Shown: one piece after another, positions 36,966 to 47,596 of the stretch | Layout: the number at the start of each line of letters is the position of its first letter | Position numbering within the stretch: the stretch's first letter is position 1 | Source: Paraphysomonas bandaiensis | Taxonomy: Eukaryota; Chrysophyceae | Length of the DNA: 64,000 nucleotides | Assembly: GCA_965644295.1 (NCBI GenBank) | Contig: CBFFRP010000015.1 | Location: forward strand, 55,926-119,925 | Reading direction: 5' to 3' | Notes under the pieces: model-generated | What the model was told of the DNA's origin: nothing | Databases searched by the model: none | What the model saw: the letters and a program-made list of their open reading frames with translations, nothing else | Position numbers and translations under genes: made by a program

Positions 36966-37061
36966 GCAGCCCTAGTTGGAGCAGAAACTACAGTATCAAT
37001 GCTACATGCAGATATGTGTTATGAGCGATAAGTTAATCATTTTTATTAGCTTACAGCAGTA

Positions 37062-37391
37062 TCATTCCCTTGTCTGTGAGGCTGTAGGATTCGTAGAATA
37101 CATAGAAATCTGTTCCATCTTTTTACGTACGAAGTCATGGTTCGTCTTTACTAAGACTTCCTCAGCTACTAGATTGAGGAGGATTTCTGATACACTCCCA
37201 TCAGATAGGCCAATGTTATTGGCGATACGCTCCCGCACTTTCTTGATGCCGGGAGGTTTGCCATTGAAAAGTGGTAAGTGTTTAATAATGTCCAATACTT
37301 GAACAACCAACCTCAGGTCATACGTCTATAAGAGGTGTAACAATTTAGGAAGGGATAGTAGCAATGAAGAACATACCTGTAAAACATCCAT
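37062..37391 (-). CDS. small unrecognised protein, winged-helix-like
   Basis: Exons 37377-37391 (MDVLQ) and 37062-37325, joined across a 51-nt GT-AG intron; 279 nt, 92 aa. The sequence TYDLRLVVQVLDIIKHLPLF...KKVRERIANNIGLSDGSVSE, then LLNLVAEEVLVKTNHDFVRK, has the helix-turn-helix spacing and terminal strand pattern of a winged-helix fold: an inference from pattern only. The stop at 37062-37064 comes just before a good donor (gtaagc at 37039-37044). A proline-rich repeat frame follows at 36834-36970, so the gene may once have been longer and be truncated now. It lies just inside the right inverted arm, convergent to the gene at 34641, as expected for an accessory DNA-binding protein of a transposon. 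Confidence 0.42.
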
Positions 37392-37523
37392 CTTTCGGTA
37401 TTGTTTGTTAATCTTACCCGCCGCTTATGAATTGTGAAGAATAGTGAGCAAGTCATGAGTGTAGTAGAACGGAGAGTGTGAACAAGTAAGTCCCTTGATG
37501 TTCTGGTCTGGTTGTCCAAAGGT

Positions 37524-37740
37524 CTTATGACCACACTTGGATATCTATATATCAGCAGTATATATACATATACAGAGTACACGGAAAACCCCCTCTCAAA
37601 AACTAATTTTCAAAAACCTGGATATTTGCATCAAATGCCTCGCACTTGGCACCGAGCCGTGAAAACCCCCTAAAATGCCTCACACTTGGCACCGAGCCGT
37701 GAAAACCCCCCTAAAGTGCCTCACACTCGGCACCGGTCCC
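37524..37740. repeat. right inver­ted arm of the 34.3-38.0 kb element
   Basis: Starts cttatgaccacacttggata and ends gcaccggtccc, next to a 255-bp (TATG)n tract. It holds three tandem subunits of about 40 bp around gcctcacacttggcaccgag. Confidence 0.9.
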
Positions 37741-38179
37741 TATGTATGTATGTATGTATGTATGTATGTATGTATGTATGTATGTATGTATGTATGTATG
37801 TATGTATGTATGTATGTATGTATGTATGTATGTATGTATGTATGTATGTATGTATGTATGTATGTATGTATGTATGTATGTATGTATGTATGTATGTATG
37901 TATGTATGTATGTATGTATGTATGTATGTATGTATGTATGTATGTATGTATGTATGTATGTATGTATGTATGTATGTATGTATGTATGTATGATGTATGT
38001 AGGTATGTATGTATGTATGTATGTATATATGTAGGTAGGTAGGTACGTATACATGTATATATGTAGGTACTGTAGGTAGGTAGGTATATAAGTATATTTA
38101 TTTGCGTTAAGGTTTCTGGTTCGTATCTTTTAGAAGTATATATACATGTATATATCGTCGTATACACAATCACTTATCC

Positions 38180-39856
38180 ATGCTTCATAAGTCTCCAACC
38201 CCTCCTCCATTATCAACAGGAGCACTACGAAGACAGCTCGGATTCTTAGATGGTGTGTGTGTGATAGTTAGTATTATGATAGGTAGCGGTATATTTGCCA
38301 GTCCAGGAGTGGCTCTAGAGCGGTCTGGATCACCAGGAGCCTCTCTCATTGCCTGGTGTGTGGCAGGTATATACCCATATGGTTCATGTATCTATCTGAT
38401 GGGTCTATAGGTGGGGTAGTGGTGATAGCTGCATTGTGTTATGCGGAGTTAGGAGCGATGATGCCTACTGCTGGAGGGGACTATGAATACCTCAAGAGAG
38501 CATATGGGGAGTGGGCATCTTTTTCATTTGGTTGGTATTTCTTTTGGATTGCTAAACCGGGATCCCAAGCTATCATAGCGACAGTATTTGGAAATTATAT
38601 TGTGCGCGTGTTTACCGGTCTTGATGGGGATAATGCTAGTGCATGGGCCAGCAAAGTAGCCTCCGTTGGCCTCATACTAGCACTTACTGGACTAAACTGC
38701 ATGGGAGTACGGGAGTCGTCTTGGGCGATCAATGCGCTCACAGTTTGTAAGATCGCTCTTATTTTGTGCGTTTTCGTGGCCGGCATGGTTTACCTTGGCT
38801 CTGACACCTCAACTCTCAAGTACTGTTTCATTGTATTGCTTCAGTTTGGATACGTAGAAAGTATTGACATGTGACTTTTACTGCTATGGTTGAATATGTA
38901 TACATATATACGCACTATGCATGTAGACTACTAGTTTATATTAGTGTTGATAATTGACGGCCAACCTTTGTCTGATTGATGGTTTATGATGTAGGGATAA
39001 CCTGTATCCATCTGAAGCCTTTACTGGAACCCATCCTGTAGGATTAGGTACTGCCATAGTAGCATGTCTCTGGGCGTATGATGGATGGGCAGACCTCAGT
39101 TTCCTCGCGGAGGAGTTGAGAGATTTCGAAAAGCGTCTCCCTCTTGCTATCATTACGGGTGTGGCGGGCGTGGCGTGCTGCTACGTGATGGCAAACATTG
39201 CCTATTTGAGCGTTCTGAGTAAGGATGATATCAAGGACTCGGATGCAGTGGCTATAGACCTTGGAAGGGATGTCGCAGGAGGGGGATTGGCAGCTGTGTT
39301 TGCTGCAGGAGTGGCTCTCTCTGCTGCAGGTGCGGCCAATGGTTCTATTCTCACTGGAGGCAGAGCTTTTTATGCAATTGCAAGGGCGGGGCAAGCACCA
39401 GGCTGGCTCTCACGACTTAATAGTGCGGGTGCCCCATGGACCTCCCTCCTTGCTCAGGCGTCTTGGGCCATCACTTTACTACTGTTGCCTGGGTCATCCT
39501 ATAGCACACTACTAGACTATGCAGGGCCAGCTGAGTGGCTCTTTTATGCGTTCACAGGGAGTGCTGTAATCGTCCTACGAAATAGGGAACCAGATTGTCC
39601 GAGGCCTTACAGGGTTCCCATGTATCCTCTTCCTCCTATATTGTTGGTTTTAACAGCAGCTTGTCTCGTGGGCAATAGCCTTTATCAGGCACCGTTATTT
39701 TGTTTCCTAGCCCTCTCGTTCATAGCACTCTCGCTACCGGCCAAGTGGGTTAGTGATTGGTGTGGACGTTGTCACAAACGAACTGAAGTGACTGACACTG
39801 AGACAGGAGCTTCTGAACCACTGCTAGTAAATGATACCAACAGTGATGTGTCATAG
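38180..39856 (+). CDS. amino-acid transporter, SLC7/LAT-type (APC superfamily)
   Basis: Exons 38180-38366, 38411-38819, 38995-39856; 1458 nt, 485 aa, the usual length for light-chain LAT transporters. TM1 has the unwound substrate-site motif IMIGSGIFASPG (about residues 32-43). Further family matches are AALCYAELGAMMPTAGGDYEYLKRAYG read in two parts, FGWYFFWIAKPGSQA, GTAIVACLWAYDGWADLSFL and EELRDFEKRLPLAII. About 12 hydrophobic segments follow the APC five-plus-five inverted-repeat plan. Near the C-terminus is RNREPDCPRPYRVPMYP, the typical LAT loop. The protein should sit in the plasma or endomembrane and exchange neutral or cationic amino acids; the substrate cannot be read from sequence. 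The second intron is 175 nt. The gene starts only about 185 bp after the (TATG)n tip of the neighbouring mobile element, which may affect its promoter. Confidence 0.93.
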
Positions 39857-40549
39857 AAATTAGTATGTACCGCTGTTGCTTTATTATATATGAATGTGTA
39901 GGATACATATGATGACTGTATGACTATTTATGTTGTTGTTCTACGCAATATTAGGTTCTTAGTTATGTTGTTAGTAGTGGCAGTTACTGTGAACTATATC
40001 TATTTATGCAGTGATGTGAAGACAAAATGAATGCTGCGTGAGCGTGTTCTTTTATTCTCATTCACTGAAAGTTGCTTCTTCAAGCAATCCTTAAATTTCT
40101 AAATTAAGCAATCACCATATTTCATATACCACACTGAGGGCGTTACACGAAGAGTAACGAATGGTAGAGGAAGAGAGGGGAACTTCAGGCGTACGTTGAT
40201 TCGTCGCTATTATCTAATAATACAGGGCATTTCACTATACCCACGTAATACAGCATTTAAGCACTTCCTTAGGCACAAACGGTAATAAACCCTAAACTAC
40301 AGCATTTAATTATATTCGACTTTCTTCTAAATGGTTGAGGTACCAGCACATAACTCATATTTATTATTCGACAGTAGCACATATCTGCATACTTAGCAGG
40401 TAAATAATAAACACGCACAGTAATGATATCAGTCTATACATGGCTACGCACTGAAACAGGCTTAAATACGATGATAAGCATAATGTCGAAAGTATCGCAT
40501 TGCCCAGTGCTCAGGGTATTAAACTATGTCTACATGGAGAAGCCAGACT
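39857..40549. other. intergenic between convergent genes
   Basis: 3' flanks of the transporter and of the p25-alpha gene. AT-rich, with no open frame or repeat family recognised. Confidence 0.6.
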
Positions 40550-42848
40550 TCACCTCCTTTGGACAACCTGGCTGATATCATACACAGGTTCATCCGTCCC
40601 GGTATTCGTATGACCCCTATGAAAGTTTAGAGTACAGTAGTCATGATACAATGATATCAACCACCTGAATTGTTGCGCTTTGTTTGCATGCGGAGACTTG
40701 AACCGTTCAGCATACACCTGGGTAATTTGTGAAGCAGTCAGCAACGCTACATAGAAGCTTACCCCTGTGAAAGACTTTTCACTTGACAATCGGTCAAATA
40801 TCCCACCGGGTTTGTTGGCTTCGCCAGCTATAGTCACACTTGGCCTACTACTGACATGTTGTTAGTCGAAATGAAACGTAACTTAGGATACGTATTTTAT
40901 ACCTCTTATTTACTTTATCATTCACTGGCGACGCTAGCTTCACGCCTCTTGCATCAGCAGGAGAGCGATCCAGCAAATTTTCCAGCTCCACAGTTGTGCG
41001 CGACGGGGAAAACGACGGAGTCTGTCCATTGTGATGTACTCCTGTCACCATTTAGTCATTGCAAATTTATATATCCTAGGTACAGTGAGCTAACCGGTGT
41101 ATGTTGACACGTCATCATGAAATCGAACTTCGCTTGGAAGGGTTGGGTTGTTCAGTGTAGGTCCTAAAGAAAATCAACACCAATCAAGTATAGAGTAACA
41201 CGCATACCCTCAGACTGAAGAGCAACAAATATGACATCTTCAACAGTTCGCCTGAGCTTCTTGGCAACCTCAGGAATAGCGACCATTCTATGCACATAAT
41301 TATTATACTAGGAGGAATCCAGAACACCACGCACACACCTGAAATCCTCATATGATATTCGTTTTCCGTAATTACCGGATTTCTTGGACTTTTGAAATAT
41401 TAAGTCTGGATATCACGTTAACACAGCCAATCAAAGAGAATTGCTTTAGCTATGTATGCTTATGCCCACCTGCGTCTGTAGTCGTCAGTAGACCAGGCCC
41501 TCCAAGCAGCTGTGAATCTCTACAAAATTTCACAAATCTTTGTCGATGTTAATGCTATGTCGTTGCACTCCAGACAAAGCGCAATTACCTGAAAGAATCC
41601 ATCTCAAGTGTCTCCTATAAACAATTGGCCTTAAATCGTCACATGATTTGCCATAATATGCACACCTGATTGGAACAGAAAGTTTTATACAATTCGTAGA
41701 GTGCTTGCTCTGGGTCAGGGGTCGTCCACTAAAACAAGACAAACAATTGAACACCTAAGTCGCAGACACAAAAAGCGACAAATTGAGTACCTGAGGGGCA
41801 GGTGAATTATGTTGGGGTGCAGGGCGGGAAGGTCTTGTAGTTGGAGTACTTAACGATCCCTGACCGGTAGATTGCTGTGGTGATCGACTGGCCTTGCCTC
41901 CTGAAGCAGTAAACGGGTCCCCACCCGACACTGACGTACACACGCCATGAGTACAATGTGGTGCACAAATACAAATACACTTACAAGATGTTCGTCTGAT
42001 GCGAGACTCTAGATTTTGTAACATTGCAGATGCATCAGATTCGGTCATGCCTCCTCTTGGTGTTGGGGGAGCAGGAGGGGCAGCGCGAGAGGGTTGTGCA
42101 GCAGGTGCTGGCCGAGGCAGACCTGGTTCACCAGCATGTTGTTGGGGCTTCTGAGGGGAGGTCTTGACCTGTCTACCATGTGCCTCTTTCATTACTGGTT
42201 TCAAGCCACGTACATCAGCAGGAGAGCGATCCAGGAGTCTATCTAGAGTTTGCTTATCTTTGTCAACAACTGTAGGGCCGCCGGCTCGATGAACACCAGT
42301 ATATGTTTCTCTGTCGTCATAAAAGCGGGTCTGCTGCGCAATAGTTGTGCCGGCAAAGCTAAAAAAAATGCTAAGCTAAAATAGAGATATTCAGCTACAT
42401 TCACCTCGGGCCATCAGCAGTGGCCTACATAAGTTGTAAGTGACATTGAAAAATGATACGACATAACTACCATTTGGATATAGTCCACGAGGTCCTCGTA
42501 AGACACATTTTTCCTTGAGGCAACCATTGAGAGAGCACGCTACGAGCATTCAATAATAACAACAAAAGAGTGGTCAACGTATTCTTCATTTACCCTGAAA
42601 CCATCACAATCGATGTTTCGCAGTCCAGGTGACTTAACTTTAGTGAATATGAGATCCAAATCGGACTGTTTTAGTGAAGAGTCCAATAAATTAGCATCCT
42701 TATATACATTTTAAGAGCATGTAAATATGAACACAGAAGTTTTGTTCTTTACCTTCATTACTTTAAGGAATTTGCTGCTAGTCATTCCACTAGATGACTG
42801 ACCAACATACATATCAAATACATGAGCAACGGCTCGCTTACTTGACAT
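40550..42848 (-). CDS. multi-p25-alpha (TPPP-like) protein
   Basis: Sixteen exons 5'->3': 42753-42848, 42594-42698, 42471-42539, 42405-42424, 41985-42358, 41791-41930, 41666-41728, 41589-41614, 41470-41519, 41339-41405, 41208-41287, 41095-41163, 40903-41041, 40763-40844, 40665-40717, 40550-40616; 1500 nt, 499 aa. Module 1 (residues 1-140): GMTSSKFLKVMKDANLLD, DLDLIFTKVKSPGLRNID, then FYDDRETYTGVHRAGG and LLDRSPADVRG. A Pro/Ala/Ser-rich linker follows. Module 2 (about 270-425): ALYELYKTFCSNQ, DADLIFQKSKKSGNYGKRIS, FHDDVSTYTGVHHNG, LLDRSPADARG. A third C-terminal motif, GGIFDRLSSEKSFTGVYAE, is the p25-alpha C-terminal signature. Such proteins bind and stabilise microtubules and are typical of ciliated lineages. 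The exons are unusually small (two of 20 and 26 nt), and the introns are 44-69 nt. Family assignment is firm; individual microexon borders are inferred from frame and homology. Confidence 0.85.
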
Positions 42849-43393
42849 AATAGAGATGTGGCAGGGGAATGATAGGGGAAGTGATGGGTTTGAAGTAGTG
42901 ATGAGAGGTAAAGAGACTGGATGTTAATGTATTACAGTGGAGATAGAGGTGTGTCTTGATCTACATCATGCCTCCAACTGTATATGTATGGAGCCACTGG
43001 GGTACATCCACACATACAGCAGTGAGCGTATAGGTATATACTGCTGTATCTACAGTAGATATTGACGTCCTTATATATAAGTGTAGTTTAGCGATATATC
43101 CTATACAGCTTATACAACGTATACCAGTACTACGAGAAAATTCCTTCGAGAAACAGTGATATACCGCCGTATACGATAGCGGTATACTGTACCACAATAT
43201 CCAGCAGATAGCAAATCTACGAACCAGATTTCTCCACAAAACCAGGTATTTTACTATCAAATATCGACGATTTTATTCTCACACATCATCTCTCAACACA
43301 TGCTTCTATGACCTGCAGCATAGCTCATAATTATCCCCATCCAATTCTTACGGGTATAACCAGCATTCATACCTGTGTCATCACATATTCCTC
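42849..43393. promoter_or_regulatory. divergent promoter region, p25-alpha / TFIIA-like
   Basis: A 545-bp head-to-head interval with a cluster of motif variants: ACATACAGCAGTGAG (43012-43026), GTATATACTGCTGTATC (43035-43051) and CTACAGTAG just after. This is the densest cluster in the window and is close to symmetric between the two starts. Confidence 0.55.
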
Positions 43394-45088
43394 ATGGGGT
43401 CCCTTGATGACAGTGAGAATAACATTCAGTGTGGGTTATTTTGCTATAATATAATCGAAGAAGTGTCAAATGCAGCCTTTGATGAGAAGATGAGCTCTAC
43501 AGACGCCAAACGCCAGAAACTGAAAGAGTTATGGCTTGAAAATATTAAATCTCTTGGAGGACTACCGGATATTCACTCACAAGCAGAGAGTAAAGATGTC
43601 AGTATGACCTTAAATGGTCACTATCGACTCACAGAGGAGTGCGAGCGACATGTATTGCCATACAAGCGCCCCAAACCCCCTGATCGGTACATGGCACGTC
43701 CTGTCCTTGAAGATGATGATCATAAAGTGAAACTTCATTTTAGACTTGTGGACGTGAGTTATATATATAACATTATTACCTTTTATTTTCTATTTGGTAG
43801 CGCTCCCTGCAAACTTCCGGCAATCAGGAATCGGAAATTGTTGATCGCAATACTGCGGCAAACGATTTAGAAGTTGCCACAAATTCCACGTGTGCTAAGA
43901 TAATAGCAGCTTACTGCTCTGTGCCTGTGTTGGGGGCAGCAGTGCATATCTCGACCAGTGAATGGGAGGACAAGAAAATGAGAGTAATTCAGATTTTCGG
44001 ATTGAAGGATATGTACTGGGAGTTGGATCCCCTCAAATATCACCCACAGGAAGCTTGGGACGTTGGAGTGTTGCAAGTTCCACATTATTCAAGCAGCAGC
44101 AGTCGTTCTGTCAGGGAATCCCTCCACGTGTCATTGCGGGATTGGAAAGGTACTGAACTGTCTAATGTACCTTGGCCGAAACGGTTCTATTGCAACAGTA
44201 CTAGTGGCGGAGATGATTCCGCGCAGCTTAGGCCATACGAAGCAAACATTCACTGCTACAAGCAACTATCGGATGATAAGGCAGAGATTTTACTTCACAG
44301 CTATAAGGTTATTTTAGGTAACACAACGAAGAATCCTCCTAGGGCAATGCGGGAACTTTCTTCTTCCAGTATAGAACAGGAGCAATTATCTTCCACAGTA
44401 GAGCGGGAACCAGTACCTTCTGAGGTAGAGCGGGAACAAATTATTTCTGGTGAAAGCTTAGAAGATGATGATACGTACGTTTTGGAAAACCTTGAACGTA
44501 TGCTTCTCCTCGAAGGTGAAGAGGAAGATCCAAGTGATGATGAAGCTTTAGTGCGCTTTCTGAGTAGTAGTGGTATGGAGGCGAACGATGCTGGTAATTT
44601 CATGGGGGGGACAAGTACTACGTTAGGCACACGTTTAGCATCTTCTGCATTACAAGTGCAAGAGGGTGACATCGTTTTGGACAGCATAGGAAAATTGTTG
44701 GCAACACAAATATTTGCAGCTGAAAATGAGGCAGAAGAATATCTCACTGCCCTCATACAGTCCAATCCACCGAGTGAATGGATTATTAGCCTTCGGGATA
44801 GGCCTGAAATTCTCACCGCAGAAAGCTTAGAAGAGCAGTGTGGGGAGCTTACAACCGATCTCCCTGATATTGAAAGCTTGGTCATTGGTCGATGCAAAAA
44901 GGTATGACCTGCTTTTTATCACACGAAAATTCTAGTTCGATATAACCACCTTCCAGGTATACCGCATGTTCGACTATTGGAGATTCAAGCTGCGTAACGT
45001 GTATTTTCGCGCCAATGGTTGTGACCTGATCGCAAAGGAATGCACTGTAGACCTATCTTTGCCAGACTTTTTAAAAAATTATCATTAA
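43394..45088 (+). CDS. probable TFIIA large (alpha/beta) subunit
   Basis: Exons 43394-43753, 43801-44901, 44957-45088; 1593 nt, 530 aa. The N-terminus YNIIEEVSNAAFDE...KRQKLKELWLENIKSLG has the length and pattern of the TFIIA alpha helical bundle that pairs with TFIIA gamma. The C-terminal exon KVYRMFDYWRFKLRNVYFRA, continuing NGCDLIAKECT, follows the TFIIA beta-barrel consensus W-x-F-x-L-x6-N-G-x-D that contacts TBP. An acidic stretch (LEGEEEDPSDDEALV) lies upstream of it, as in other TFIIA proteins. Between the ends is an apparently folded region of about 180 residues (about 120-300; VPVLGAAVHISTSEWEDKK, IQIFGLKDMYWELDPLKY, LRPYEANIHCYKQL) that I do not recognise and that ordinary TFIIA lacks. 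The role would be stabilising TBP on promoters; similarity is modest, so this is a probable call. Confidence 0.65.
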
Positions 45089-47596
45089 GTCAATATATTA
45101 TATAGACTCAAGTAAAAGATATCATGATAGGTGATAGAGTGTACGATATCTTGACGTTTAATTGTTGTTCAGTGATAGCGAATATATATGATATGTTAAA
45201 CTATATTTGTGAAATATTAGTTGTGTTGTACTATGTAATGAATGTCTGATTATTAGCAATAGGCGTTTAAGAGTCAGAGCTAATGTAGCAAAGCAATTTA
45301 ACTAGCTAGTGCTTAACTCTGATATCCTACTATTTTGCTCTACGGAAGCTGCTTGTGCGTCACCGCAAACACCTTTCTCGCTCTGTCCTTAAGGTGAACT
45401 AGCCCTAATGGTTGACTTCAGCAGGCAGCCCAATACCCCGGATGCCTGTTTATTCGTCAAGGCCCAAAGATGTCTACTCAAATGACACTAATTAGTGTAT
45501 ATATACATACATACAACCCAACAGATATTCTTGGTGTGAAATATAGAGGAGACAGTAGTTATCTTCTCCATCTTAATCATTGACTCTTGGTGGTTAAAGC
45601 AATACAATGGAGGGTTAGGAAACGTTGTCGTAGAGGAGTGTATCTCTATATCTGCACTGTATAATAATACCACAACATTCAGTATGCTGTACTGAGAGAG
45701 TATCGGTACATTCAGTACTCTGCGTAGAAATGTTTTTATGGGTAATAATTCAACTTAATGCAGAAAGGCATTAATCAACACTGAGATACTCATCCAGGAT
45801 CCAGGGTTAAACCTTCAGTATAATTCATATATATACACTCTCCGAAAGTGTGATTCGATAGAGTGCACGGGGAGATATGCACAACAGGTTTTATGTTCGC
45901 CTTTACCTGACAGCATACACAACTTTGAATAGAACTGATCACATATACTATATTTATCTAGTAGTGTTGCTATAGCTCACAGTTTACCCATTGTATGTGT
46001 AACTACTATATAGAGGGTAAGGGTACGTATATGAGTGTTTATTGTGATAGTACATGCGTAATATACAGAGTGAATTCACCCGACTGTAATACTCATTCAA
46101 TGAAGCAGAAAATCATATAGTGTAGTGTAGTGCAGCTATCGTGCACATAGTGTAGAGATGATACACACATCAATTTTTTAATCTGCAAAAATTTACACAT
46201 GCTTTACCAGATATGAGCACCCTGCTTTTATTCTACTATATTATGAACTAGTATAGTCTACACTTCACTATAGCGTAGTATATAATATCAGGTAAAGTAT
46301 CTTGTTCAACAAGTAAAAGCTATTCCTCCTCCAACTTCAGCCACTCCTCTAGCCAAACCTTCGGCGTTTTCGGTCGTTTATCTTAATGTTTTCCGGCCTC
46401 CAGAGCTTTACTTTCTATTTTAGCGTTAACAACAAGTAGTCACCTGGCATGAATCAAAGTTGCAGTTTATTTATATATGCGAGTTTGCATTGCATGATCA
46501 GAATTACATGACGTTTAGGAAAACATCGTTTCCTAAGGAAAACTCAGGGGAGGTTCAGAAAAGTAGTTAGTACGAATTTTTTTTTCTATCAACCGCCTGC
46601 AGCTAGAATAATACTCTCTATTTCTTTATTATATTATAGTTTATGTAGATATGTATATATGAGTTTCTTGTTTTGTTTGAATGCTTGTTTTGATGCTCTG
46701 TAAGCCACTAATATATTGTGTGGTGTGAGATGGTATCTTAGACAGTCACAGAATGTGTAATCAATGAATGTAAGAACGACTAGATTGAATATAGCAAAAT
46801 TGACTAGGTTATTCCACCAAAAATAGTGTGACTAGGTTTGTCAACCAAATCGACTAGAGGTTAAATAATATTTCCCATCAAGGTTTGTTTAGTGTGTTGT
46901 GAGTTACACTAATGCAAATTTTGTTAGCTGCGTATAGTACGGCTCCAGCCTTCATATATCACATCTATAAAATATTGTAGTTACATGCTGATGTGAAGGT
47001 TGTATAGTTGTATAATATATGAGCCGATGATGATATTCGACTAGTATGATATATGATATTATACTGCTGATGATTTCAAAGATAAATTCCTGAACTCAGC
47101 AGATGTGAGGTATACTGTATCAGTTGCACTATATTTTCATCACAAGTATATTTAACCAAGGGTAATAAGGAGGCTATATCGTAACCGGTGCTTCCGTTGA
47201 ACCCAATTCAGGTCTAAACAACTTTTTTAGACAAAATGGGGATACGTACATATTTCATCACAACTTTTGATTGTTTTGTTCATTGGGTTTAGTTCAACGG
47301 CACAAGCTAACAACATCAATTTCTCACAACATGTAATAATCAGTACTTGTTTTAGACACTTAGCGACATTTAGTGCATTAATTCGACTTTAAAAATCTTT
47401 TGCATATTAATAAAATCAGATCAAGTGGTATTTCAAATACAACTACAATACTCTAAATAAATTTAAAATGTAAAGGTATAGGCAATAAAAGAAAAATATA
47501 ATGCACTTAGTAATTCTAGTCTGCATGTTATCACCGAAGCAGTTACAACCCTCGTTATCGTTGGTAACGAAATGCACATCCAATGTACAAAACGTA
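45089..47596. other. long intergenic region, AT-rich, with element D
   Basis: Convergent 3' flanks of the TFIIA-like gene and the potassium channel. It holds the partial MITE-like copy D (45251-45495). The remaining 2.1 kb shows no coding exon; I saw no structured RNA. Confidence 0.55.
45251..45495. mobile_element. MITE-like element D, 5' part only
   Basis: The left end tattagcaataggcgtttaa (45251-45270), arm (aactctgatatcctactatt) and a shortened core (tattcgtcaaggcccaaaga at 45451-45470) match elements A and B. There is no right arm. Confidence 0.65.

Larger units (their letters stand above)
34258..37995. mobile_element. long inverted-repeat element with (GTAT)n tips
   Basis: The left arm 34371-34555 and right arm 37524-37740 are inverted copies of each other, near-identical apart from one extra unit on the right. 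Each arm is capped outside by a (TATG)n tract (34258-34370 and 37741-37995). Each carries tandem subunits of about 40 bp around gcctcacacttggcaccgag, two on the left and three on the right. The 3-kb interior contains two convergent, probably spliced genes (34641-35698 + and 37062-37391 -), a 63-bp tandem repeat, and an inserted hAT-type element. The arrangement is that of a DNA transposon with long terminal repeats, but no DDE/DDD transposase core is recognisable, and the target duplication is hidden by the microsatellite. Confidence 0.72.

Noticed and set aside
37675-38173. Open frames through the (TATG)n tracts at 34.2-34.4 and 37.7-38.0 kb
   Set aside because: Same microsatellite artefact as at 29 kb.
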